From Ectocarpus siliculosus (lineage: Eukaryota > Sar > Phaeophyceae > Ectocarpales > Ectocarpaceae): DNA of 46,849 nucleotides. The stretch spans positions 2,439,678 through 2,486,526 of the forward strand of contig FN649742.1 of the NCBI GenBank assembly GCA_000310025.1, given 5' to 3'. Positions 1 to 11,310 of the stretch are shown piece by piece. The notes under the pieces were generated by a model. The model did no database searches. It was not told where the DNA came from and saw only the letters and a program-made list of their open reading frames with translations. The stretch's first letter is position 1; every line of letters begins with the position of its first letter. A program made the position numbers and the translations under genes.

Positions 1-180
1 AAAGAGGTTGTCCCATTAAAGGGGAGGGAAAAAAACTTCCTTTTTTTTGGGGCCGGACCCATTGGAGGGGCCCCCCCCCCGTTTTTTCCAAAACCCCCTC
101 CAAAAAACATTGGCCCCCGTTTGGATGTATTAGAACCCCTTTTGTTTAAAGGGAACCCCCCCCCCCCCCCCCCCCTGTTC
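1..180. other. Low-quality contig end
   Basis: The sequence is made of blocks of identical bases (runs of A, G, C and T of 4 to 20) with almost no mixed sequence, ending in a long C run at 158-175. The same texture occurs at the right end of the window and around the N gap. It looks like poor consensus at a contig edge rather than biology. No gene can be called here. Confidence 0.75.
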
Positions 181-1466
181 TTCGTCTCTCATATCGGTGC
201 TCTCGGCTCTGGCCAAACCTCTACCCTTCCCGGCCAACGGAATTTTCCAGGAAATTTCTAAAGGAAACACAACACACTCCTCTTTGGCGTCGAAAAACAA
301 AACCTATGGGCCTCCTCCACTCTACACGGGGGATGCCTCTAACGTTCCACCCGGGCTTGGACTTGGGGTGGCACCTACAAAAGAGCAATGTGCGCAGATC
401 TATTCATACACCCGTGACACGTTACACGTGCATCCGTTGGATCGGTCACCTCGTAGAAAAACTTCTTCCTCAAACGAGTCTGTCTCGCCAGGACGCGATT
501 CCGTTCTCTGCCGGGTTGAGGTTGAGTTTCAGTCCCGTCCATCCGTTCGTTGTTGTGCCGTTGTTGCCATCACCGTCAGCGTCGTTGATAAAAAAAAAAG
601 CAGAGGTTGACACACGCAGACAGAGGCGACGGAGATGGTTCAGCGTAAGGGGGGGCAAACCCGCCAAACGCACAACGACTACATAACACGCCGGCCGCCC
701 AACGGTCACATACACAGCCGCCCGTCTCATTGGCGCCATCGCGGTGAGGGCGCGGCAAGGCCGGGCGGTTGTGCTGACAGCCGAGCCGACCACCAACACG
801 CGCGAGATCAGGCTCGCCAAATTTTTGCAGTCTGGTTAGTCAGCCGCGAAACAGGAGTCGACCCAGGATGCATGGGACGTCCAAAGAAACAGAAACCACC
901 TCCCCCCCAAGACATGCCGTCAGCGCAACGGTTGCAACATCATCGGGCCACGCGGTTGAGGAGAAGACAGATGGTCATCCCCAGACATTGGCTGTCCAAC
1001 GAATCAACCTTTGGCCCCCCGGCCTCGGAAGTATGCTCCGACGTGTATGCACTGTCGGCATAGCGTGAACAGCACACTTTCAAGAACTAAGATTCCATCA
1101 ACAAAAAACGTGGATACTCGAAAAGAAAACGCGCGGATGTTTCCAGTCCAAAACATGTCCTCCCCGAACATGCATACGCGCGAGCAAGCACCGTTGGTGA
1201 TAGACACGGCCCCCGTCTTGAACATTTTCCCTACAACCCCCCTTTAGGCATGGAATAGCCAGGCGAAGACGGTAGCTGTACTGGGGCATAGGGAGTGGGT
1301 TTGCACAGGCGGGAAGTGATATCGATAGGATAGGTGGGCTGAACAACGCTCCGTACCTCCCTCGAGGACACACGTTGTCAATGGTCTAACACCAACGGCA
1401 TAACAAACTCCCCGCCTTTCCCCCCGACAAAAAAAAAAAGCCGCTACAACACAAAACCTCACTCAC
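181..1466. other. No supported gene; downstream of the Pro/Gln/Gly-rich gene
   Basis: Short open frames exist on both strands, but none shows a recognisable domain or a splice-consistent continuation. The minus-strand gene ending its visible part at 1467 has a strong splice donor there, so further exons should lie somewhere in this stretch or beyond the window edge. I could not identify them. Confidence 0.5.
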
Positions 1467-2675
1467 CTTCGCCGCACCGCTTGCTCCTTCGACTTCGTCG
1501 CGGCGACCGTACCCCCCTCCCTCCGTTGCTGCTTGCCTTCGGCAGCCACCGCCGCCGCCAGGCGTCTCGTCATGCCCGCTGCCCCTCCGTCCCCGGTCTC
1601 CCGCCCCACACCAGGCGCCACCATTCCCCCCGTCCCGCCCGTCACCGCTGACGACGGTGCTAGTGGTAACAGCGTTTCGGAGACCGGGTCAGGGGAAACC
1701 GCCCCCGCCGCCGCCGCCGCTGCTGTGGCCGGCATGAACCCCACCGCCCCCGGTACCAACCCTGGCGTAAACACGCCTCCGCTATTTGCACCGCCGCCGC
1801 CAACTCCTCCGGCACCGGTCGGCGCTGCGCCGTGTATTTGGTTCTGGGGTATCCCTAGCCCCGTTGCCGCCGCCGTCGTAGTTGGCGAGAAAAGCGCCTG
1901 CGATTTTTTTGTTTTGTTGTGTTACGTGTTGTTGAGTTGATTGTTTTCATTTTCACGAGGGATTTCGGTTCGGTTCTTTATCTTGTTACAGGCCGGGAGA
2001 ACCACCGCGCGATTAAGAAAACCGGAGGCGTTGTAGGTGCGCCGCGGCGGTGACATGTGCAAGCGACACACACCCGACACGATACTTGTAGCACCTTCGA
2101 GGCTCTCTCTCCGCAGGTGCGCACAAAATTCATGCTACCGACATGAAGCACCAAAACAAAACTGGAACGCTACACCACGTATACCGTTATGCCCCAGGTT
2201 CCAGGCGTACGTAGTTCTGCCGTTTTCTCGCGTCCGCAAGACACGCAGGAGCCGGAGGGCGACGGAAACAAGTTGCCGATATCGACACACCGACAAATCG
2301 AATAGTCGATGTATCTACCCAAAGTTGTGACCACCTGTGGTTGCGTCGGCTGATGTGGCGGCATCCCTGTCCCCATGCCCATCCCCATGAACGGCTGTGG
2401 GTACCCTTGTTGTTGCTGCTGCTGTTGATGCTGCTGCTGCTGCTGCGGCGGCGCCGGCGGCTGCTCTTGCATCGGCCCTCCTCCTCCTCCTCCTCCTCCT
2501 ACCGCTGGCAGCCCCCACCCCATCCTTGAGTTGAGGTGCGCGGCGAAATTAAACCCCAGCAACCCGCCAACCCCACCGCCGCCGCCGCCGCTGCGGCAGT
2601 CCATAGCCTGGAAACCGCCGGGTTGGCTGCTGCCCGGTGGATTGATTGCGCTTCCGGTGGGTGGCACGCCGAGAC
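1467..2675 (-). CDS. Pro/Gln/Gly-rich protein of unknown function (two internal exons, partial)
   Basis: I do not recognise this gene. Two minus-strand exons fit together: 2675-2335 and 1897-1467. The upstream exon follows a pyrimidine-rich acceptor (about 2690-2676) and ends CAG|GTGGTC in phase 0. The second starts after CAG at 1898 in phase 0 and ends AG|GTGAGT in phase 2, so both ends of the gene are missing. The protein is low complexity: Gly runs, a stretch alternating Gln and His, Met-Gly repeats, then Pro/Ala/Gly-rich sequence with the motif LGIPQNQIHGAAP. The matching composition on both sides of the 437-base intron supports one gene. Such composition is common in transcriptional or RNA-binding regulators, but nothing here proves that. 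A start at the internal ATG at 2604 is a less likely alternative. Confidence 0.45.
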
Positions 2676-3083
2676 CTTAAGGGGGGACAACGGATAGTAG
2701 AAGCAAGTTTGAAGAGGATGGGGGGGGGTAAAACGTTCGGAGGGCGGGCGGTAAATAAGGGTCGACGAGAGGGGGGGGGCAGTGGTGTGACTGCATGCTA
2801 TACTGTATTCTGCAATAGAGATACTGCTGCTGTTATGAGTAGGAAGTCGGTCCTGGTTCAACACAAAGCACAAAAGTGCATGATGTATTGTCTGCGAACG
2901 GGAGCATGCATGCAAAGAAACGTAAGGAACTCTCGTTGTTTGCAGCAAGGTTGAAAATATGATGCGGGCCTTTTTATGCGGTTTGCACACCTCTACTGCA
3001 CGTGCTGCGGTGCCGACTGGCAAAAGCATTACCATGGTACTGCTGTAGCGCCGATGGGGTATGTGGAAGCTATGCATATGATA
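2676..3083. other. Spacer without a supported gene
   Basis: Contains G runs, short low-quality open frames and the first copy of the 10-mer TACTGCTGTA (3038-3047). Upstream exons of the minus-strand Pro/Gln/Gly-rich gene could lie here, but I see no convincing one. Confidence 0.4.
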
Positions 3084-3393
3084 GAATACTGTAAGAGTCG
3101 GAGAGTTGGCACCGGGTGCGATCGTTTTTTTAAATGTCTCGGGTTTTTATCGCACCCCGGTGCCATCTCTCCGACCCCGGTGCGGAAATGCAATTACATC
3201 ATTTCGTATAGAATTTTCAAGGCACCCCGGTGCGATCTCTCCGACCGGTGCGATCCCCGATGAAATGCACACAGATGTTGCATGCACGCACCCGGTGCCA
3301 TCTCCCTGACCGTTGCCACAGTATTGATTGGTACCAGTGAATGTAGGTATCCACGCACGCACACGGTCTTCTGCACACACACGCATATATATC

Positions 3394-3600
3394 TGAGCCG
3401 GAAAAAAGGCGGCGAAATACACATACAACATACAGTCGTGGCTCCGTTATAAGAGGGTACCTTACGAGAGGGGGCTCCAATATAAGAGGGTCGAATGGGC
3501 TGTCACGGACTCCACTCGCTATAGTAGGGTTACCCTCTTGTACAGAGCCCGGACCCTTTATAGTGGGGTCACCCCACTATAAGCGGGCTTGTAAGTTAGG
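3394..3600. repeat. TATAAGAGGG-type repeat cluster, left copy
   Basis: A run of short related units (TTATAAGAGGGT, ATATAAGAGGGT, CTATAGTAGGGTTACCCTCTTGTA, CACTATAAGCGGG) mixes direct and inverted orientation. It is preceded by GGAAAAAAGGCGGCGAAATA and ACAGTCGTGGCTCCGTTATA. The same two flanking pieces recur in the right copy at 4465-4650, one direct and one inverted. It is repetitive, non-coding sequence within the larger 3.1-5.1 kb element. Confidence 0.6.
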
Positions 3601-3859
3601 GACTGTCGCCTTTTACTCACAAACAAACGTATCTTCCTCACAACAAACGCCGCAGGAAGAATAAACCAGAGAGGAGCTGCCAAGGAATAGTGGTGTATTG
3701 GTGGAACGGGTGACAAAAGCAAGGAGGATGATGCAAAGATGATGAAAGCACTCTGAAACGAACACATGTGCAAAGTAGCAGCCTTGGGTAAACACGTGCA
3801 GCTCTCTTCTATTTTATTGCTACCGTCTATCTTTAAAATGGAGAGAGAGTAGCTTAGAC

Positions 3860-4010
3860 CCCCCCATTGCACCCCCTCATGGGGTCACAGGCCTTAGCCT
3901 TTCGAAGCACTTTCTTCTGTGTTAGCCGCACTGAGACTGAGGTGTTTTCATTGGTTAGCTGGTTAGCGCGGTCGATGCAAATAATAAAGGTACAACAAAA
4001 CACACACGAA
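3860..4010 (+). repeat. Dispersed repeat, copy 1 (copies 2 and 3 near 29.3 and 29.5 kb)
   Basis: Contains a C-rich segment followed by CACGGGGTC-like sequence, then CCTTTCGAAGC, a TTAGCCGCACTGAGACTGA core, CATTGGTTAGCTGGTTAGC and a GCGGTCGATGC segment ending in an ACAC-rich tail. The same order of blocks recurs at 29265-29410, and the latter part again at 29480-29545. This marks an interspersed repeat family. No coding function is apparent. Confidence 0.55.
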
Positions 4011-4464
4011 CACACACATCGCGGCGCTAAGTAGAAGCAGGGGGCTGTTCGTGCTAATAGGCTAGAATTTCGTTCCGGTGTACATACCGTGTGTACATGA
4101 AGTTTCTCATGGTCGGAGAGGTATCCAGGAATTTGTAGCATGTCGTTCAACTCTGTAGACTACGTGTTCTAAATGCATGCATGAACGTGCACTTTACCTC
4201 CTAGTCAAACGGCCGCGTCAACTTGGCTGCGAGTCAACTATTCTCTGGAGATGGTGTTTCCACTCCATGAACTAAATACAAAACGGAAAGCGTTGGAAAG
4301 CGTTGCCGATACGATCACAACCACCCGCCGGCTTGCTTTGGGCGTGTGAATTCGGGCAAATCAGCCCACCACACGTCCGTACACTCCACTACATGCTTGC
4401 ACAACCTACACGGCATTGGTACGCTGTGCCGTAGTCAAAGTGCCTTTGTTGCTCGAGATTTCCA

Positions 4465-4650
4465 GATTTTTCCTTTATAAGAGGGTTCCCTACTATGGAA
4501 CACCCTCATACAAGAGGGTAACCCTCTTATACCGATACAAGAGGGGGCTCCGATACAAGAGGGTGGAGAGCCGTTGTCACACTACCCTCTTAAAACGGAG
4601 CCACGACTGTACCCCGAAAAAAAGCGGCGAAATAGCGCATCTGAGTTGGT
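4465..4650. repeat. TATAAGAGGG-type repeat cluster, right copy
   Basis: Right-hand counterpart of 3394-3600. It carries TATAAGAGGGTT, ATACAAGAGGGTAACCCTC, GATACAAGAGGGGGCTCC and AACGGAGCCACGACTGTA. The last is the reverse complement of the segment near 3431 in the left copy. It is followed by CGAAAAAAAGCGGCGAAATA in direct orientation, so the two clusters are rearranged relatives rather than simple duplicates. Confidence 0.6.
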
Positions 4651-5098
4651 ACCAGTACACACGGTATCAATTGGTTCCCACTTTCGTTTCGGTCTTCTTC
4701 TACGGACACCACTACGTACGCAGCAAGTACAATACCTTCGGGTTGTGTAAGGTGGGGTAGGGTGCGGCTTGTACGTTGTGTGTTTGGTTGAGTGTAGGGT
4801 TGTCAACGCAACTTCCATACCAATAAAAATAGGAAAACAACTGGCGTCCCGCGTGAACCGCGACCATCCAATCATAAGTAAAAGAGTGGCGCTCCGCTGA
4901 CTCCGTCCCCATGTGTAAAAGGTACGCACATGCACCTCATTCCGGCAGCTGAAAAGGAGTTCAATATTGGATTCGGGGGTCGGAGAGATCGCACCGGGTG
5001 CGATCTCACCGACCCTGGTGCGTAAATCGAATTAAATGTTCTTGTCTCGGGTTTTTTAATCGCACCCCGGTGCATCTCTCCAACTCTTACGGTATGTA

Positions 5099-6023
5099 CC
5101 AAAATCTCGATACATGTATGCACTGTATGCTAGAATATCTATCGAGTACCGCCTCCCTCCCGCCGCACGGGTGGGCTATTATATCTTAACTCTTTACCCG
5201 GTGTCTCCACCCACGAATGTTGTTCCGCGATTCATATACAGAATGAAGCGACTCTGCTACCGAAAGGGTCAGAGGACGGCTCCCGAACGGCTCGGCAGCT
5301 TCGATGTATCTCGCTTCCCGCCTATTATAGTACACATCTACCGCGTGGGCACGGTGCGGCCAGTCCAGAGTGTGCTCAGAGGTGGAAGCTCGACTATCCT
5401 CCAGGAAACACGCATGCTTTGGAGCACAGGGAGCCACCCCCGACCAAAAGACCAGCAAGAAAAAAATGACCCTCCGTTACGAAGAAAGTCTTCCTAGATG
5501 ACGTGTCCTTCCGTCTTTTTCTTCTCTTCTCTGCTTGCCAAACAAACATTACAGCACAACAAACTAACACACACATAAACACACACACACACGCCACCCA
5601 CCGCGTCCACAAACGTTCGGGCATTGCCGCCGGTGTTTGTGCGGCGTATCAATCAATGCCTATTGTACGCGAAACTCTCGTCTCTTTTTGGGTTCAAGCT
5701 AGAAAGAGCCCTTACGTAATCATTTTCTTCTTTTTCGTTCTTGTGTTCGCTCTCCTTTCGTCGCACACGTAGTATAGCACCGAGGGCACAGAACGGCGGG
5801 GCAAGACAGCTTACACGAGACCCCCCACATATTGCTGTAGCAGCAGGATCAGTATCCCGGCTGCTGTTCGGCATACATGACGAACGGTAAAAAACAGCAG
5901 CACAACGTGATGGTGTTGGCCTGTAGGTTCCAAACCGATATTTGCCTGGTACGCATACAGCATATGGTACGTATGTACGTATGCTATGTATCAACCATCG
6001 CATTCGAAGACTCGTAAAGCCGG
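5099..6023. other. Spacer without a supported gene
   Basis: Only short open frames without recognisable domains. An AC-rich microsatellite lies near 5560-5600. Nothing else stands out. Confidence 0.5.
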
Positions 6024-6103
6024 TCGCCCCGGTGGTCTAAATAAGGGGTATCCCCGCAACTCGCTGGTCGCAGAGGTCGTGAGTTCGAGTCCCCATGGGG
6101 TGA
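6024..6103 (+). tRNA. tRNA-like sequence, probably a decayed tRNA or SINE head
   Basis: The ends TCGCCCC (6024) and GGGGTGA (6097-6103) can pair over 7 bases with one G-T. A box A-like TGGTCTAAATAAGG (6033) and a box B-like GAGTTCGAGTCC (6081) lie at the spacing of an internal RNA polymerase III promoter. The arm around TTCGAGT does not pair properly and I cannot draw a sound anticodon arm. A functional tRNA is therefore unlikely; a tRNA pseudogene or the head of a tRNA-derived SINE fits better. Confidence 0.35.
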
Positions 6104-6180
6104 GAAATTCACCAAATTTGCGGGTGGAAGCGAAATATAGCTGAAAAGGTCTCGTGAGTGGTACCAAACTTTGACGTTAC

Positions 6181-7432
6181 GCTGAGTCTTACGGCGTGAT
6201 TATTTCCGGATTGAATTTGGGGGGGGGGTCCTTTTCTGAGCCAAAAAAATAATTTGGGCGTCTTACGGGTAGGAAAATGGCAATTTCCAACAGCCCAAAA
6301 TCCAACAGCGCAGTTTCCAACAGCGATTCCGGCCAGCCTGTTAGAAAATTGGCCCATTTTCCAACAGCGATCCTGTTGGAATATCGCTGTTTGAAATGGG
6401 GGGGGGGGGTACCCCCTGGTCACACCACGATCGTGCCAGAACGAGGAACTACACCGTCTGCTGGCCAAACAGAGGCCAGTATCATGAGGTCATGCACAAA
6501 CCCTCTGCAGGTATCTAAAATTGAGGGCGTTCTGCGTCGTGTTGGCCGCACACGAGCCGAAAACGTCAACCCTGCCACATTGCTCTGCTGACGTTCTTGC
6601 CTTTGGGCCGAAAAGAGCCGTTTTTGTGCCTGCTGCATGTGTGACCAGTTCAAAACGCATGCCAGAGAGAGGCCTTAAGCCGTCGACATCCACAAACTGC
6701 AGCCAATGGCGTGTGTTCATACTCATACCCTCTGCTGGCGTTCCAGAAACAGAGCATGTTGCCCAGTTTTGATTGCACACGGGCTGCAAACGTGAACCAA
6801 AGTGTGTTGCGGTGTTGGCTTTTTGGTCTTTTTTCTTGTTCCGCCGCGTGCTTGCTCCGTGTGTCACCCGCGACCAGTCAAAAACGCATGTCAGAGAGAG
6901 GCCTTTGGCCGACGACATCCACAAACTGCAGCCAGTGGCGTGTGTTCATACTCATACCCTCTGCTCGCGTCCCAGAAACAGAGCGTTTTGTCCAGTTTTG
7001 ATTGCACACGGCCTGCAAACGTGAATCGAGGTGTGGTTCGGTGTTCCCTTTTTTGGACGCTGTTTTTTTTTTCTGCCTGCTCCGAGTCGAGTGTGATCAG
7101 TGTACAACGCATGCCATCAGAGAGAGGCCTTTGGCCGACGACATCCACAAACTGCAGCCACTGGCGTCCGATGATACACATGCCCTCTGCAGGCGATCCA
7201 TAAACAGGGCGCTCGGTGGCTTGTTGGTCGCACACGAGCCAAAACCGTGTACTGAAGCATGTTGTGACTTACAAGAACATGAATCAACCTCTTTTTGTCC
7301 TTCAGAAAAAAATGTACCTCGAGGAACCGTAAGACGGTCGTTTGGATCTTGATAATTTTTTCCGTGCAGGCCACCCCCCCCCGACCGAGAGAAAAAAGAA
7401 AAAACCGAAATAATCACGCCGTAGGACTCAGC
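6181..7432. mobile_element. Putative 1.25-kb element with 28-base inverted ends
   Basis: The segment 6181-6210 (GCTGAGTCTTACGGCGTGAT and on) recurs as its reverse complement at 7405-7432 with about one or two differences. Between them lie a short stretch of CCAACAGC / GCTGTTGG inverted motifs (6288-6392) and then a tandem array. No transposase frame is seen, and the open frames inside are shifted by each repeat unit. It looks like a non-autonomous element carrying a minisatellite. The tRNA-like sequence just upstream may be part of the same insertion. Confidence 0.4.
6440..7250 (+). repeat. Tandem array, unit 226-229 bases, about three and a half copies
   Basis: Each unit contains GAGAGAGGCCTTTGGCCGAC, then GACATCCACAAACTGCAGCC, TGGCGT, a CTCATACCCTCTGC segment, GAAACAGAGC and TTGATTGCACACGG. 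The GGCC landmark falls at 6671, 6900 and 7126. The unit length is not a multiple of three, so open frames across the array change frame at each unit. This argues against coding. The first and last units are diverged or partial. Confidence 0.7.
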
Positions 7433-8946
7433 CTTAGCACCGTTGACGAGGGAAAGGGACGCCTGGACCGTTCTCGCGATAACAATAAAATTCAGCACGC
7501 ACCGCAGGAGAAAGGTGGGGCATGAAAACAAATAAAAAGAAGAAAAAGCCCTGGTGTTTACCCCCTCCTGTGTGACCATGGATGGTTGTAGTTGTACGAA
7601 AAAATATACTGAAAAGTGTAGTACTCTACATCCGCTGAAAAGTGTAGAACAAGTCTCACCACGAAAAATGGGGGGACTGTCGCCATCATATGTAAATAGG
7701 ACGAAAACACACACACACAAGGGCGCCAAAACCTTTGGAGATTTGGAGATTTGGATACAATACAGATACAGATACTACATGTATCTCCGCAATGCCTAGA
7801 CTTCTTTTGAGCTTCTAAAAGGATTGCTGGTTCTTGGCCATAAAAATTGGCATCATATGCTTGGATCAAAGGCGCACGAACGAAAGATGAAAGACCCCCT
7901 CCTGTCCATGGACTACTGCTGTAGTGGATGTATCTCGCTCTTGCATGCAGTGAAGAGGAACAAATATATTAATGCGGTGTCTCTGGGGGCGTGACGCGCA
8001 AGCGCTTGATCTGCTTTTTCGTGGTCGTGTGTCGTGGGATTGTAGCCTATGACACACCGCATGTTAAACTTCGATGGAAGGAGGCAGTCAGTCCCTTCTG
8101 ATGGTAAGGATGGAGAGATGAAGGCTACATGTAACTTATGACGCCGGGGGAGCAGTGGCGCTCTTTGATCAGCATCAGAGAGAAGAGGAGGACGACCATG
8201 AAGATCGGACAAGGTATGCATACTAAAACATGTACTTACATACGGATAGCAAGTACTACTGCTGTAGCATTTTTTTATGCATACAGAAGTAGCTTGATGG
8301 CTGAGAGAGCCTACCAATGTCTACACCCCACGGGATAACAAATGTACTATAATAAATACATACGAACGGGCCGCTCCCGCAGCCGGCAATACTCTTCGAA
8401 CCACCGAGACATAAGGCAAGGCACGATAGAAAGGTAGCACAGATTGCAGAGGACGCACACACACCTACTTCATTTTATGCATATACTGCTGTAAGGTGAG
8501 TCTACAAATGAACGTTTTGGCGGGCAAACTTGTAGAGACTGGACGAAAGCGAGCGCGGAAAATAAATCCGGGAGTGCTGCATGCGCTGGGGGGCGGACAC
8601 GCTCTCACCGCCGAAAGTGGCCACATACATGTACACGCAACTGAAAGACAATTATTAATATTTGCGAAGGTTCTCAAGAAAGTATTTGCCTAATTATTGC
8701 TGACTTGAAAAAGTCTTGCATGTTGTAGGTGTTGAGTGGGGGTTCACACTGACGGACTACAGCACCACAGGTTCGAGAGAGCACACTCGGTTCCACCAGC
8801 ACATGCATAGTAGTCACAAAAAGTCGGCGTCACATCATATTCGCACACGCTGCAACAATGCTTGTCCAACACAGGGCTGACCGAAGCCCAATTATACACA
8901 TGTTGCTGGACGCTGCTGTGTGGAGATTTAGAAGAAGCAGTACACG
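7433..8946. other. Spacer without a supported gene
   Basis: Short open frames only. Three copies of TACTGCTGTA occur within 600 bases (7914, 8257, 8484), the densest group in the window. No RNA gene or domain is recognised. Confidence 0.45.
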
Positions 8947-9270
8947 TCATTGTTCCTCTGTGGTGGAATGAAGAGCATTATTTTCGATATTCTTTGTGCG
9001 GTAGGCTGCTATCTCCTCTGATCTACTCGTAGCTAGCAGAGCCGCCTCTGACTTGCCTCGGCCGAGCTGCTGCCCCTCCTCCGTCAGATAGTTCGCAAGG
9101 ATCTCGAAATCAAAGTCGATGTCAACTCCTCCTCCTGCTGCTGCTGCTGCTGCTGCTGCTTCTGCTGCTGACCCCCGTTCTGCTTGGCCTACTGCTGCGG
9201 TGGTACTTGTGAACTGAAGCGATGGCTGCTGGTAGTGACTGCTGCTGCTGCTGCTGCCCCAAGGCTCCAT
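8947..9270 (-). CDS. Small acidic protein of unknown function (single-exon model, 107 residues)
   Basis: I do not recognise this gene. From the ATG at 9270 the frame runs 107 codons to a TGA at 8949-8947; the frame stays open upstream to 9471. The protein starts MEPWG, has a Ser run, a Gln/Ser/Thr-rich part, a run of nine Ala and a Gly triplet. An acidic segment VDIDFDFEILANYLTEEGQQ and a charged C-terminus follow. The second half reads like ordinary coding sequence while the first half is repeat-driven. The model could be one exon of a larger gene; no convincing donor or partner exon was found. The next gene (start 11311) is divergent. Confidence 0.35.
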   Translation of the reverse strand: MEPWGSSSSSSHYQQPSLQFTSTTAAVGQAERGSAAEAAAAAAAAGGGVDIDFDFEILANYLTEEGQQLGRGKSEAALLATSRSEEIAAYRTKNIENNALHSTTEEQ

Positions 9271-10987
9271 CTTGGCCCTTTTCCTGGAACCAATCAGACT
9301 CCCCGGCACGCACGCTCTGACGAATGACCCCTCTCCCAGGAGAGAGGGTCTCTGCCGTTGTGGCGAATGGTGGAGAGGTGATGTTTGCTTTGATTGTTTG
9401 TTGTGTGCTCTCACCCTGTGGGCAGTAATAGGAGGTACCGTTGAAATATACTTCGCGGTGCCCCCGCCCACTTGTCATCAACTTGCAACGCCACCACAGT
9501 ACACAGGGCAGCAGGACTGCTGTGACGCGTGTGCTCCTCTTGGCTCTTGGCTGTACGGGATACTCATCGGTGGGAACACCGCAACCATTGGGTGGGACGG
9601 GGTTTGCTTGGACAACGCAAGGTGTGCGCGTTTTTGAATTATCTGGTGAGACCGAAATGTACAGCAGATGCTTTGTTTCACCCCCGGGTACGCGCGTCAC
9701 CCACCGGCTTTATGTACCGCGGGCTATGTACTTGGCCCAGCAGCCTGCAGCAGCGTAAGGGGAGTTGTTCGTTGGTAATCATGGTTGTGTGTAAGGAGAG
9801 CACACACGCACCGCTCCGCAACCCTCTGTTGTCTGCACGCATACCAGTTGGATTCATAACACATCCGCATTCGTCCTCGTGTTTGTCATCATCAACCATC
9901 ATCGTTCATGTGGGATCTTTTCATTATCACACGCACACGTGACACGCCATGTACAGCAGCAGTACTGCTGCCGTACAGCCGTAGCACACAAGGGTGCTTG
10001 CCTCGTTGGTTCGACGACACCCAAGGTGCGCTGTGACATGACCTGTCATGCAAAATTTTGAGTCTTAGGTCCTGGAATACGCACGCTCATCATTGTATTC
10101 CCGGGTTGCGATCGTCTTGTGTGCCACCACCCCTTCCCGCCCGGCGGCGATGACACATCAGATATTATTCCGTGCCTGCGTGCTGAACCAAGAGAATAAG
10201 CTTGGCTGTGTGCCTGCATTGTACTTGCAGCTTGTTGCGGGGGGCGGAAGCCGATCGCGGCGGCGGTCTAGTGGATGCATTATCGTCGTAAACGTACTAT
10301 AATAGTAGCAGGTTGGGCGTTCGATTCTCTCTCGGGTGTGAACCTCTACTACTGCTGTCAATCAGGGCGGGGGAAAGGGCATTACTGTAGACGATGCGAC
10401 ATTAGTGTAATAGGAAAAACACACTAGTAGCGGGAAGGGACTGCTGTTTTCAACCCCTTTCTCAAAACGACGGCACACGCACCGCAGGGAGGGAACGTTG
10501 AACGAACTGCTATTGAACCCTTATCCCGTTTACAAACTGAAGCCACACGAAACGCAGGGGGGGAAAGGTGTAGAAAAAACTCCTTCCTCCTGTCTGTCTG
10601 TGTGACCCCCGGCTTTGGCGTCAAACACACACCGAAAAGCAGTACCGATAGCAGTTGTATTACATGCATGTTACACTTGTAAACCGGCACTCGGATTAGA
10701 TGGGAACGAGAAAGCACACACAAACACCCGCACATCTACAGCGACACCTCTCTCCGCATCATGCACGCATCCTGCGTACCACCGTTGTTTACCCTGTTGG
10801 TGGTGGTGGTTTGATTTTTCGTGGTCATCTGCAGCGAGAGGGAGGACTGGTCTATCGTGGCCCTCCTCTTTCTGTACCCGGAAGAAGCGAGAGCTACAGT
10901 ATGCTATGTAGAATATCACGCTGAAAATTTCCCCCACAATACGTGCAAGCGAGCAAGAAGAACGCCGAGCCTCTGGAGAGAGAGATA

Positions 10988-11023
<36 letters not shown>

Positions 11024-11310
11024 CACAAGTCGCAAAGAACGAAAGCCCATATACGACCATCCCTCACGCAAGGAAATCTTGCACTGGCTGGTGTCTTATC
11101 TATCTGCGCGTCTCCACGTCTTCTCAGGACGGATTGGTGCGAGAGCCATTGCCTGCGTCTCGGTGTGTGAGGGAGAGAAGAAGAACGGCGTGCACGCACG
11201 CACGGCTGGCTCCCTACACGGCGCAATAGAAGCGGTGGATCGCATCCCTCCTCGTACAGCAGAGAGAGAGGGACGAGCGACACCCCCGCCACAGGCTCAC
11301 TGGCGGGTAC
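9271..11310. other. Intergenic region with a palindrome and a GA microsatellite
   Basis: No supported gene. A near-perfect 26-base palindrome sits at 9951-9976. A GAGAGA microsatellite lies at about 10975-11020. The stretch separates two divergently oriented genes, so promoter elements for both are expected here. I could not point to a defined TATA box. Confidence 0.4.
9951..9976. repeat. 26-base near-perfect palindrome
   Basis: GTACAGCAGCAG is followed directly by TACTGCTGCCGTAC, so the halves pair with one mismatch and almost no loop. It resembles a head-to-head fusion of two TACTGCTGTA-type motifs. A similar fused form, TACAGCAGCAGTACTGTA, occurs near 40582. Confidence 0.6.

Larger units (their letters stand above)
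3084..5098. mobile_element. Putative 2.0-kb element with terminal inverted repeats and nested flanking repeats
   Basis: The left edge near 3087 reads ATACTGTAAGAGTCGGAGAG. The reverse complement of the right edge near 5095 reads ATACCGTAAGAGTTGGAGAG, giving inverted ends of about 35 bases with a few mismatches. Inside both ends lie short palindromes built on GCACCGGGTGCGAT, and a shared TCTCGGGTTTTT segment next to CGCACCCCGGTGC (3137-3172 and 5044-5073). A second, inner pair of repeats follows at 3394-3600 and 4465-4650. No transposase-like open frame is visible, so if this is a transposon it is non-autonomous. No clear target-site duplication was found, and the edges are approximate. Confidence 0.45.

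Noticed and set aside
5560-5600. ACAC tracts considered as a possible CRISPR-like or telomeric array
   Set aside because: They are simple dinucleotide microsatellites without spacers or a telomere unit; no CRISPR array is expected or seen in this eukaryotic window.
6490-7729. Several overlapping frames of 80-210 codons on both strands
   Set aside because: They arise from a tandem array whose unit is not a multiple of three, so the same repeated DNA is read in different frames. No consistent protein repeat results.
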